Origin: Saccharopolyspora flava
Lineage (GTDB): Bacteria; Actinomycetota; Actinomycetes; Mycobacteriales; Pseudonocardiaceae
Assembly: GCF_900116135.1 (NCBI RefSeq)
Contig: NZ_FOZX01000001.1
Location: forward strand, 1 to 64,000
DNA: 64,000 bases
Direction: 5' to 3'
Positions 57,688 to 64,000 of the stretch are shown here, one piece after another; positions within the stretch are counted from its first letter, which is position 1; every line of letters begins with the position of its first letter. The notes under the pieces were generated by a model, which saw nothing but the letters and a program-made list of their open reading frames with translations, searched no databases and had not been told where the DNA came from. Made by a program: the position numbers and the translations under genes.

Positions 57688-59067
57688 TCAGCGCTCGCGT
57701 ACGCACTTCTCGTACAGCCCCGGCAACCGGCCCTTCGGGTCGTAGGTGTCCTTCAGCCGCTGGTAGACCGGGCGGTTGTACAGCCGCCAGAACTCGTCCT
57801 CCTCGAAGTAGGAGTTGGAGTACAGCGACTTGTGCCCGTCGAGCTCGGTGACCTTGCGCTCGATCGCGCGGTTGTGCCTGCCGGGCGCCTCCCCCGGCCG
57901 CAGCGGCACGGTCGCCCAGAACCCGACGTTGACGTAGAGCGTGTCGGCGTCCATCGGGTACAGCGGCCAGCCGCGGGTGTCGCTCAACCGCACCGGGCAC
58001 AGCCAGATCGGCGAGATGCCGATGTCGCGGTGGAAGAACTCCAGGAACTCCGGCAACCGGTCGACGGGGATCTCCACGTCCTGGATCACCGGCTCGTTGA
58101 GCCCCTTGCCGCGCAGCACCGCGAGCCGGTCGGTCACCGAGTGCTTGCGGTCCCAGGCGACGATGCGCCGGTAGACGTCCGAGCGCTTGTACTGCGCGGG
58201 CCAGAACCGGCGGACCAGCGGGTGCTGCACGCCGATGGCGCGCGAGCACCAGAACCAGTCGGTGTCCCAGCGCCACAGGTAGTCGCGGATGCTCAGGTAG
58301 TCGGTGCGGCGCTGCTGCAGCGAGCGGTAGTAGATCTGAGTCCCGGTGTAGTCGCTGGTGAACGGCGCCGAGTCCACGTAGGACCCGAGCGTGAGGTAGT
58401 GCTCGCTCGGCGTGAACACCGTGCCGTCGACGAAATCGACCGTCTCGCCGTCGAATTCGCCGTCGGCGCAGATCCGGGCGATCGCCTCGGCGCACTCCTC
58501 GGCGGTGCCGAACGGGACGTGCCGGAGCTTGACGAAGGGCTTGACCCGCTCCAGCTCGATCTCCAGCCGCAGCGTGTACCCCAGCGTCCCGTAGGAGTTC
58601 GGGAAGCCGCGGAACAGCTCCGCGTGCTCGTTGTCGCGGCGGGCCACCACCACCGACCCGTCACCGGTGAGGACCTCCATCTCGCGCACCGACTCGTGCG
58701 GCAAGCCGTTGCGGTAGGAGGTCGACTCGATGCCCAGCCCGGCCACCGCGCCGCCCAGCGTGATGGTCTTGAGCTGCGGCACCACCTTCGGGATGTGCCC
58801 GGTCGGCAGCAGCGCGTCCACGATCTGCTCGTAGGTCGCCATGCCCTGGACCTGCGCGGTTCCGGCTTCGGCGTCGACGTCGAAGACCTTGGTGAACCGG
58901 CCGACGTCCAGCCCCGGCGACTGCGACGGGTCGCGGAACCGGAAGAGGTTCGAGGTGGGTTTGGCGAGCCGGACCGGTGCTCCGGCCGGCAGTTGTGCGT
59001 ACTGCGCGACCAGTTCGGCCACGTCGTCGGAATGCTCGCCGATCATCGGCGTTACCCGATCCGCCAT
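57688..59067 (-). CDS. tmsA: FAD-dependent reductase TmsA (10-methylene fatty acid reductase)
   Basis: 459 residues of the VAO/DHCR24-like FAD-binding family. The N-terminal FAD domain contains LAKPTSNLFRFRD, GMATYEQIVDALLPTGHIPKVVPQL in parts, and TLGGAVAGLGIESTSYRNGLPHESV in parts. The C-terminal half includes WDTDWFWCSR and a conserved YEKCVRER end. It is predicted to reduce the 10-methylene intermediate made by TmsB, with NAD(P)H, to the 10-methyl product. No tmsC is visible next to the pair. First gene of the tmsA-tmsB unit, with its promoter in the 236-bp gap upstream. Confidence 0.82.
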   Translation of the reverse strand: MADRVTPMIGEHSDDVAELVAQYAQLPAGAPVRLAKPTSNLFRFRDPSQSPGLDVGRFTKVFDVDAEAGTAQVQGMATYEQIVDALLPTGHIPKVVPQLKTITLGGAVAGLGIESTSYRNGLPHESVREMEVLTGDGSVVVARRDNEHAELFRGFPNSYGTLGYTLRLEIELERVKPFVKLRHVPFGTAEECAEAIARICADGEFDGETVDFVDGTVFTPSEHYLTLGSYVDSAPFTSDYTGTQIYYRSLQQRRTDYLSIRDYLWRWDTDWFWCSRAIGVQHPLVRRFWPAQYKRSDVYRRIVAWDRKHSVTDRLAVLRGKGLNEPVIQDVEIPVDRLPEFLEFFHRDIGISPIWLCPVRLSDTRGWPLYPMDADTLYVNVGFWATVPLRPGEAPGRHNRAIERKVTELDGHKSLYSNSYFEEDEFWRLYNRPVYQRLKDTYDPKGRLPGLYEKCVRER

Positions 59068-59269
59068 ACCTCGACCGTAATGCCGGAACCGGAGTCAAGC
59101 ACCCCCTTCGCAGAGGGTGCCGAACCCGCCCGCAAGCCGACGAACAGCCCAAAACCCAGCGGCATCGGGTGGTTCCGCGATCTTCGGTGATCGCAAAACC
59201 GCTGGTTGAGACCACGAAAGCCCGCTGATCACCGGTGCTTGCGTGATACATGCAAGTTCAACGATATTT

Positions 59270-59290
59270 CGATCACATTTGACGTGATCG
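59270..59290 (-). terminator. Inverted repeat after the adenylate cyclase gene
   Basis: CGATCAC-N7-GTGATCG, 13 bp beyond the cyclase stop. Could end its transcript, or serve as an operator for tmsA. No T-run. Confidence 0.4.
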
Positions 59291-59303
59291 GAGTAGTCGT
59301 GAA

Positions 59304-60269
59304 CTAGCGCCGCTGCAAGGCCCAAGCCCGCAAACCGCGGAAGCTCTGCACCTTCGTCGGGCCCACCGAAATCAGCTTGTAGCTCTCGTGTCCGCGCAGC
59401 GCGGCGGCCAGCTCCCGGTCGATGAGCACCGAAGCCGGGCGGGCCACCGAGGTCAGCCTGCTGGCGATGTTGACCGTCGAGCCGTAGACGTCGCCGAAGC
59501 GGGCCAGCACCGGACCGCGCGCGAGACCGATCCGCAGCGGCGGCAGCAGATCGTTCTTGGCGATCTCCTCGTTGAGCGACAGCGCGATCTCCGCGCCCTC
59601 CTCCGGGGAATCGGCCACGAACAGCACCTCGTCGCCGACGGTCTTGATGATCCGGCCGTGGTTCTGCGCCACCACCCCGCCCGCCAGCGACTCGAAGCCG
59701 TCGATCAGCCGGGTCAGCTCCAGCTCGGTGAAGTCGCGGATGAGCCGCGTGTAGCCGACCAGGTCGGCGAAACCCACCACCTGGACGCGCTCGTCGATGC
59801 CCGGGTCGCGCTCGTCGAGCTCGCGGGACACGGTGGCGGCCAGGTGCCGCCGCCACACGTAGTCCTGCATCTTCTCCATCACCGGCACGATCGCGGCCGC
59901 CACCTCCGAGGTGGTGTCCGCGTCGGTGGCGAAGGCCTCGCCCAGCAGCGACTTGAACAGCCCGGTCTGCCACTCGGCCAGCCGCGACATGGTCTGCGCC
60001 AGCGAGCGGGCCACCGCCGATTCGAGCTCGTCGGGGATCACGTCCGCCGACACCAGCGACACCAGGGCGCGCAGGGCCGCCACGTCGGCGTCGGTGAAGA
60101 TCACCGAGTCGGCGTCGACGTGGGCGAATCCCATCGCCTGCCACAGCTGCTCGGCGCGCTCCAGCGGCACACCGGCGGCCTCGGCGACCTCGTCCTTGGT
60201 GTAGAGGGGCGGCGAACCGAGGAGGATCTCCTCGATCCGCCGGATCCGGTCATCGCGATGTTCGGACAA
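59304..60269 (-). CDS. Class III adenylate/guanylate cyclase with N-terminal regulatory domain
   Basis: About 321 residues from TTG 60269, which overlaps the uspA 3' end by 20 bp; no other start precedes the conserved region. Residues 1-150 are helical and resemble the regulatory half of Rv1264-like cyclases (HTH-like YTKDEVAEAAGVPLERAEQLW). The catalytic domain has both metal aspartates (GFADLVGYTRL and VGDEVLF), the adenine-selecting lysine (RIIKTVGDEV), FGDVYGSTVNIASRL with the transition-state Asn/Arg. It should therefore be active, making cAMP. pH- or membrane-related control is possible by analogy. Confidence 0.87.
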   Translation of the reverse strand: MSEHRDDRIRRIEEILLGSPPLYTKDEVAEAAGVPLERAEQLWQAMGFAHVDADSVIFTDADVAALRALVSLVSADVIPDELESAVARSLAQTMSRLAEWQTGLFKSLLGEAFATDADTTSEVAAAIVPVMEKMQDYVWRRHLAATVSRELDERDPGIDERVQVVGFADLVGYTRLIRDFTELELTRLIDGFESLAGGVVAQNHGRIIKTVGDEVLFVADSPEEGAEIALSLNEEIAKNDLLPPLRIGLARGPVLARFGDVYGSTVNIASRLTSVARPASVLIDRELAAALRGHESYKLISVGPTKVQSFRGLRAWALQRR

Positions 60270-60702
60270 CGAGCACGTCGCAATCAGCTCGGCGGGACAC
60301 TTCGGAGGGCACCGAGCCGAGGATCCGCCCCTTGAGGGTGTTGAGCCCGCGGCTGCCGACCACCAGCAGATCGGCGCTGTGCTTGTCGGCGGCTTCCACC
60401 AGGACCGAGACCGGCTCGCCGACCGAGACGACGGTCTCGACCTCGCCGGCACCGGCCTCGCGGGCGGTGTCCGAGGCGGTCTGCACCGTGTCCTGCGCCG
60501 GGGCCGAGCCCATGACCTGGAAGGCCTCGTCGCCGAGCTGGTCGGCGGCGCGCTCCAGCTCCTTCGGGTCGGTCGGGTAGTAGGCGCAGACGATCACCAG
60601 CCGCGCCGAGGCGGCAGCGGCGACCTCGGCGGCCCGGCTGACCGCGCGCAGCGAAGGCGCGGAGCCGTCCGTTCCCACGACGACGGTGCGGTAACTGGAC
60701 AT
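60250..60702 (-). CDS. Universal stress protein (UspA family)
   Basis: 150 residues. Nucleotide-binding Usp fold: YRTVVVGTDGSAPSLRAV at the start and the ATP loop GSRGLNTLKGRILGSVPSEVSRRA near the end (G-x2-G-x9-G-S), so it is of the ATP-binding type. Overlaps the start of the cyclase gene by 20 bp, so the two are probably co-expressed. Arrays of 24-bp repeats lie upstream in the gap to the APC permease. Confidence 0.9.
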   Translation of the reverse strand: MSSYRTVVVGTDGSAPSLRAVSRAAEVAAAASARLVIVCAYYPTDPKELERAADQLGDEAFQVMGSAPAQDTVQTASDTAREAGAGEVETVVSVGEPVSVLVEAADKHSADLLVVGSRGLNTLKGRILGSVPSEVSRRADCDVLVVRTSR

Positions 60703-61059
60703 CGCTCTCCCACTTCCTCAGGGACCGACATTTCGACGCTCCGGGTGAGAACACTAACGATCGCGCGCCGCTGCGGTCACGCCCCGTGCCCACCTCCGCA
60801 CCGCCCCGGTCGAAAACCCCGGTTTTCCTCCCGTCGAAAACCCCGGTTTTCACGCGACGAATGTTGCGGTTTTCGTCGCGCGAATGTTGCGGTTTTCGCG
60901 CGGCGGGTGGTGCGGGTTCCGGCGGGAGGTGTGGATCACCTGGGGCGTTGTGGGATGGGACAACGCGAGGCGGGAAGTGTCGTCCGAGCGCACAGCGCGA
61001 CACTCGATCTCGGCGCGTACGTTTCGCCGCGACCTGTGATTCGACCAATGGAGCCGACC
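60703..61059. other. 357-bp divergent gap between uspA and the APC permease
   Basis: Holds the 24-bp repeat array at 60807-60902 and the promoters of both genes. The rest shows no gene. GGAG 6 bases before GTG 61060 marks the permease ribosome-binding site. Confidence 0.6.
60807..60902. repeat. Array D: four 24-bp near-palindromic units
   Basis: Units at 60807, 60831, 60855 and 60879. The first two carry GTCGAAAACCCCGGTTTTC as in array B. The last two are variant units with ATGTTGCGGTTTTCG. It lies between divergent genes, unlike arrays A and C. Confidence 0.85.
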
Positions 61060-62490
61060 GTGTCAGCACCTGGCCTGCAGCCCGGGCGGGGAGTCCTTCG
61101 CCGCAAACCCATCGAGACCATCTCGTCCGACGGCGAGGAGACGGGCCTGAGCAAATCGCTCGGCCTGTGGCAGCTCACCGCCATCGGCGTCGGCGGCATC
61201 ATCGGCGCCGGCATCTTCTCACTCGCCGGCGCCGTCGCCAACGAGAAGGCCGGGCCCGCCGTGCTGATCTCGTTCCTGCTCGCCGGCATCGCCAGCGCCG
61301 CCGCCGCGTTCTCCTACGCCGAGTTCGCCGGCATGATCCCCAAGGCCGGGTCGGCCTACACCTACGGCTACGCGGTGCTCGGCGAGATCGTCGGCTGGCT
61401 GATCGGCTGGGACCTGCTGCTGGAGTACACCGCGATCGTCGCGGTGGTCGCGATCAGCATCTCCGGCTACTTCAACGAGCTGCTCGGCTACCTCGGCATC
61501 GACCTGCCGACGTGGATGCTGGGCGCGCCCGGCACCGAGAGCGACGACGGCGTTGCGCCCGGCAGCTACGTGGTGAACCTGTTCGCGATGGTGCTGTGCC
61601 TGTTCATCGCGTTCATGCTGAACCTGGGGATGAAGAGCGCCGCCCGGTTCGAGACCTTCCTGGTCTACCTCAAGGTCGGCGTGGTGCTGCTGGTCATCGG
61701 CGTCGGCGCGTTCTACATCAACACCGGCAACTACACGCCGTTCTTCCCGTTCGGCGCGAGCGGCGCCATCACCGGTGCCGCCACCGTGTTCTTCGCGGTC
61801 TTCGGCTACGACGCGATGAGCACCGCCGCCGAGGAGTCCAAGGAAGCCCAGAAGCACATGCCCAAGGCGATCCTGTACTCGCTGGGCATCTCGATGGTGC
61901 TCTACGTGCTGGCCTGCCTGGTGCTGACCGGCATGATCCCGTTCCAGCAGATCAACGGCGACAGCGCGTTCGCCTCCGCCTTCGCCGACGTGGGCCTGCC
62001 GATGCTCGGCGCGATCATCGGCGTCGGCGCGATCCTGGGCATCCTCACCGTGATGTTCACCTTCATGCTCGGCGTGACGCGGGTGGGCTACTCGATGAGC
62101 CGCGACGGCCTGCTGCCCGCGTGGTTCGGCAAGACCCACCCGGTGCGCAAGGTGCCCACCCGCTTCACCTGGCTGATCGGCATCGCCTCGGCCGTCATCG
62201 CCGGTGTGCTGCCGATCGGCGAGGCCGCGGAGCTGACCAACATCGGCATCCTGCTGGCGTTCGTGATCGTGTGCGCCGCGGTGATCGTGCTCCGCTACAA
62301 GCGGCCCGACCTGCCGCGCGAGTTCAAGACGCCGGGCATGCCGGTGGTGCCGATCATCGGCATCGCCTTCTCGATCTGGCTGGTGACGTTCCTGGAGCCG
62401 CTGACCTGGCTGCGGTTCGCGGTCTGGTTCGCGATCGGCCTGATCGTCTACTTCGCCTACGGCTACCGGAAGTCGAAGCTGAACTCCTGA
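61060..62490 (+). CDS. APC-superfamily amino acid permease (CAT/YfnA type)
   Basis: 476 residues from GTG 61060 (GGAG upstream; ATG 61048 is possible). Twelve membrane helices. The first holds the substrate-binding GVGGIIGAGIFSLAG motif; others are FSYAEFAGMIPKAGSAYTYGY in parts and FFAVFGYDAMSTAAEESKEAQKHMP in parts, the consensus of cationic or branched amino acid transporters. It probably imports an amino acid with protons. It is divergent from uspA across the array of repeats, and a hairpin terminator follows. Confidence 0.9.
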   Translation: MSAPGLQPGRGVLRRKPIETISSDGEETGLSKSLGLWQLTAIGVGGIIGAGIFSLAGAVANEKAGPAVLISFLLAGIASAAAAFSYAEFAGMIPKAGSAYTYGYAVLGEIVGWLIGWDLLLEYTAIVAVVAISISGYFNELLGYLGIDLPTWMLGAPGTESDDGVAPGSYVVNLFAMVLCLFIAFMLNLGMKSAARFETFLVYLKVGVVLLVIGVGAFYINTGNYTPFFPFGASGAITGAATVFFAVFGYDAMSTAAEESKEAQKHMPKAILYSLGISMVLYVLACLVLTGMIPFQQINGDSAFASAFADVGLPMLGAIIGVGAILGILTVMFTFMLGVTRVGYSMSRDGLLPAWFGKTHPVRKVPTRFTWLIGIASAVIAGVLPIGEAAELTNIGILLAFVIVCAAVIVLRYKRPDLPREFKTPGMPVVPIIGIAFSIWLVTFLEPLTWLRFAVWFAIGLIVYFAYGYRKSKLNS

Positions 62491-62498
62491 TCGCCCGG

Positions 62499-62529
62499 CA
62501 CCGGGCCGGCGGACCCCGCCGGTCCGGTG
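62499..62529 (+). terminator. Hairpin after the APC permease
   Basis: 14-bp stem with one mismatch, CACCGG..CCGGCGG with CCGCCGG..CCGGTG, 8 bp past the stop codon. Confidence 0.7.
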
Positions 62530-62676
62530 TTGATCGGTTGAGTCGTGTCTGCTGCGTCTCAGCGTGCACTGGATCACAGCGTTATCGAGCACCGGACGCC
62601 TACTGTTTTCGCGGGCTTCACCGGTCTCCCCGGTGCTGCCGGGAGTAGGACCGGGCCTCGATGCTGAGGGGTGCAT

Positions 62677-63609
62677 GTGACGCGCGTTCGCGAACTGAGC
62701 CCGTACGTGGAGCTGAACCGCGCGCAATGGCGGGAACTGCGCGATTCGCTCCCCCTCCCGCTGAGCGAAGACGAGCTGGTCGCGCTGCGCGGCCTCGGCG
62801 AACCGGTGGACCTCGACGAGGTCGCCGACGTCTACCTGCCGCTGTCGCGGCTGATCAGCCTGCAGGTCGCCGCCCGCCAGCGGCTGCACGAGAGCACCAC
62901 CACGTTCCTCGGCGAGGAGGCCGGTGGCACCAAGGTGCCCTTCGTCATCGGGCTCGCCGGCAGCGTCGCGGTCGGCAAGTCCACCACCGCCCGCATCCTG
63001 CGCACCCTGCTGGCCCGCTGGCCCGACCACCCGCGCGTGGACCTGGTGACCACCGACGGGTTCCTGCACTCCAAGGCCGAGCTGGTGCGGCGCGGGCTGA
63101 TGCACCGCAAGGGCTTCCCGGAGAGCTACGACCGGCGGGCGCTGCTGCGCTTCGTCACCGAGGTCAAGTCCGGGGCGCCCGAGGTCTCGGCCCCGGTGTA
63201 CTCGCACGTGGCCTACGACATCCTGCCCGGCGAGCGGCACGTGGTGCGCCAGCCCGACATCCTCATCGTCGAGGGCCTCAACGTGCTGCAGCCCGGCCCG
63301 AGCCTCACCGTCTCGGACCTGTTCGACTTCTCGATCTACGTCGACGCCCGCACCGAGCACATCGCCCGCTGGTACACCGACCGGTTCCTGGCGCTGCGCA
63401 GCACGGCCTTCGCCGACCCGGAGTCGCACTTCCACCACTTCGCGGAGCTCTCCGACGACGAGGCCCGGACCGAGGCCGACCACCTCTGGCGCACCATCAA
63501 CGAACCCAACCTGGTCGACAACATCCTGCCCACGCGCCCCCGGGCCACCCTGGTCCTGCGCAAGGACATCGACCACTCCATCAACCGGGTCCGCCTCCGC
63601 AAGCTCTGA
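62677..63609 (+). CDS. coaA: Pantothenate kinase, type I (CoaA)
   Basis: 310 residues from GTG 62677 (GAGG 6 bases upstream; GTG 62671 is possible). It phosphorylates pantothenate with ATP, the first step to coenzyme A. The P-loop is [17 protein letters not shown]. Other motifs are [34 protein letters not shown] and [14 protein letters not shown]; the feedback CoA-binding region is present. The length is that of bacterial CoaA. Preceded by a 186-bp gap with the permease terminator, so it has its own promoter. Confidence 0.95.
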   Translation: MTRVRELSPYVELNRAQWRELRDSLPLPLSEDELVALRGLGEPVDLDEVADVYLPLSRLISLQVAARQRLHESTTTFLGEEAGGTKVPFVIGLAGSVAVGKSTTARILRTLLARWPDHPRVDLVTTDGFLHSKAELVRRGLMHRKGFPESYDRRALLRFVTEVKSGAPEVSAPVYSHVAYDILPGERHVVRQPDILIVEGLNVLQPGPSLTVSDLFDFSIYVDARTEHIARWYTDRFLALRSTAFADPESHFHHFAELSDDEARTEADHLWRTINEPNLVDNILPTRPRATLVLRKDIDHSINRVRLRKL

Positions 63610-63663
63610 CCCCGCCCCGGCGATTCGAATTCCGCGCGACATTCGAGCCCGAAGGGCGTGTCA

Positions 63664-63749
63664 GGGCAGTGGGGCAGTTTTAGCCATAATCACCCATGAT
63701 CAATGTCCGTTATGTCCGGACAATTATGGCTAAAACTGTCCCACTGCCC
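63664..63749. repeat. Long inverted repeat with 27-bp arms
   Basis: Arms 63664-63690 and 63723-63749 match at 26 of 27 positions, around a 32-base centre. Each arm contains CAGTTTTAGCCATAAT. Lies between the convergent coaA and PucR-like genes. End motif shared with 33842-33911. Confidence 0.85.
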
Positions 63750-63782
63750 GGCCCAACCGCATCGCCCGGCGCAGTCCCGGTG

Positions 63783-64000
63783 TCAGCGGTGGCGGGTGCG
63801 CTTGGTGAGCAGGAGTTGGAGGTGGGTGTTGAGGCGCTCGGTGGGGTCGGCGAGGTCGATGCCGGTGAGGTCGGTGGCGCGCCGGACCCGGTAGCGCAGG
63901 GTGTTGGGGTGCACGTGCAGCGCTGAGCTGGCGGCCTTGACGTCGCCGAAGTGCTCCAGGTACGTCAGCAGGCTGCGGGCCAGGTCCGTGGTGTGCTCGG
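63783..64000 (-). CDS. PucR-family regulator, C-terminal part (cut by window edge)
   Basis: The last 72 codons of a minus-strand gene that continues beyond the window. The translation contains the PucR HTH: LLTYLEHFGDVKAASSALHV, HPNTLRYRVRRATDLTGIDL, then LNTHLQLLL, ending in a basic KRTRHR tail. Regulator of unknown target; only the DNA-binding end can be seen. It converges with coaA, with the long inverted repeat between. Confidence 0.85.
   Translation of the reverse strand, partial: EHTTDLARSLLTYLEHFGDVKAASSALHVHPNTLRYRVRRATDLTGIDLADPTERLNTHLQLLLTKRTRHR

Noticed and set aside
59270-59290. CGATCAC-N7-GTGATCG as a CRP/cAMP receptor site beside the cyclase
   Set aside because: The half-sites are in the opposite arrangement to TGTGA-N6-TCACA, and the spacing is wrong.
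19378-60902. 24-bp arrays as CRISPR
   Set aside because: The units are contiguous with no spacers, are palindromic, and no cas genes are present.
1-64000. tRNA, rRNA or replication origin
   Set aside because: No cloverleaf ends, conserved rRNA segments or clusters of DnaA boxes were recognised on either strand by eye. A tRNAscan-type search would settle it.

Overview
This 64 kb window is high-GC actinobacterial chromosome, most likely from the Pseudonocardiales (a Saccharopolyspora-like organism). That placement is inferred from three things: GC-rich third codon positions with frequent GTG and TTG starts; a conserved core whose order follows the Mycobacterium tuberculosis Rv2578c-Rv2614c region as I remember it (radical SAM, hisS, glyoxalase II-like, cyclophilin, rel, apt, secF, secD, yajC, ruvB, ruvA, ruvC, yebC, pdxT, pdxS, pgsA, HIT, thrS); and lineage-typical families such as the PF04672 methyltransferase, Lcp and TmsA/TmsB. 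No tRNA, rRNA, CRISPR array or replication origin was seen.

Layout. 1-5.4 kb is an untidy accessory zone. It holds an intact IS3-family insertion sequence (21-bp inverted repeats, GAC target duplication, GGGAAAA frameshift site), a membrane-anchored HNH protein starting 33 bp beyond the IS end, a radical SAM gene followed upstream by a truncated second copy of itself, a small RelA/SpoT-type nucleotide synthetase, and pieces of two other genes. 5.4-8.6 kb is a latex-clearing (rubber oxygenase) locus: Tat-exported Lcp, a stand-alone ketosynthase and a divergent TetR regulator. 8.7-15.7 kb carries small regulator and enzyme pairs (double-HTH MerR with DUF6194; TetR with DUF4188; HxlR with an NmrA-like reductase) and a YibE/F permease.

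15.7-38 kb is mostly housekeeping: hisS, stringent response (rel), purine salvage (apt), SecDF-YajC, RuvABC, PLP synthesis (pdxST) with YebC, an EF-G-like protein, phospholipid synthesis (pgsA) and thrS. 38-43.4 kb has two paralogous PAS-GGDEF-degenerate EAL proteins flanking a methyltransferase, followed by fprA. 45.4-53.5 kb is an unusual catabolic cluster: ureAB-like, ureC-like, a YtcJ-type amidohydrolase and an MHS transporter form a tight four-gene operon opposite a PucR regulator, with an aldehyde dehydrogenase beyond. No nickel or urease accessory genes are present in the window. 53.5-64 kb contains an rRNA methyltransferase, a lipase maturation factor homologue, tmsAB for 10-methyl branched fatty acids, a class III adenylate cyclase with UspA, an APC permease, pantothenate kinase, and the tail of a second PucR regulator.

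Two families of dispersed intergenic repeats stand out. One forms arrays of 24-bp near-palindromic units (four arrays, at 19.4, 40.2, 45.3 and 60.8 kb). The other forms inverted repeats ending in CAGTTTT...AAAACTG (33.8, 51.9, 55.8 and 63.7 kb). These arrays and the urease-like operon are the best candidates for undescribed biology here.
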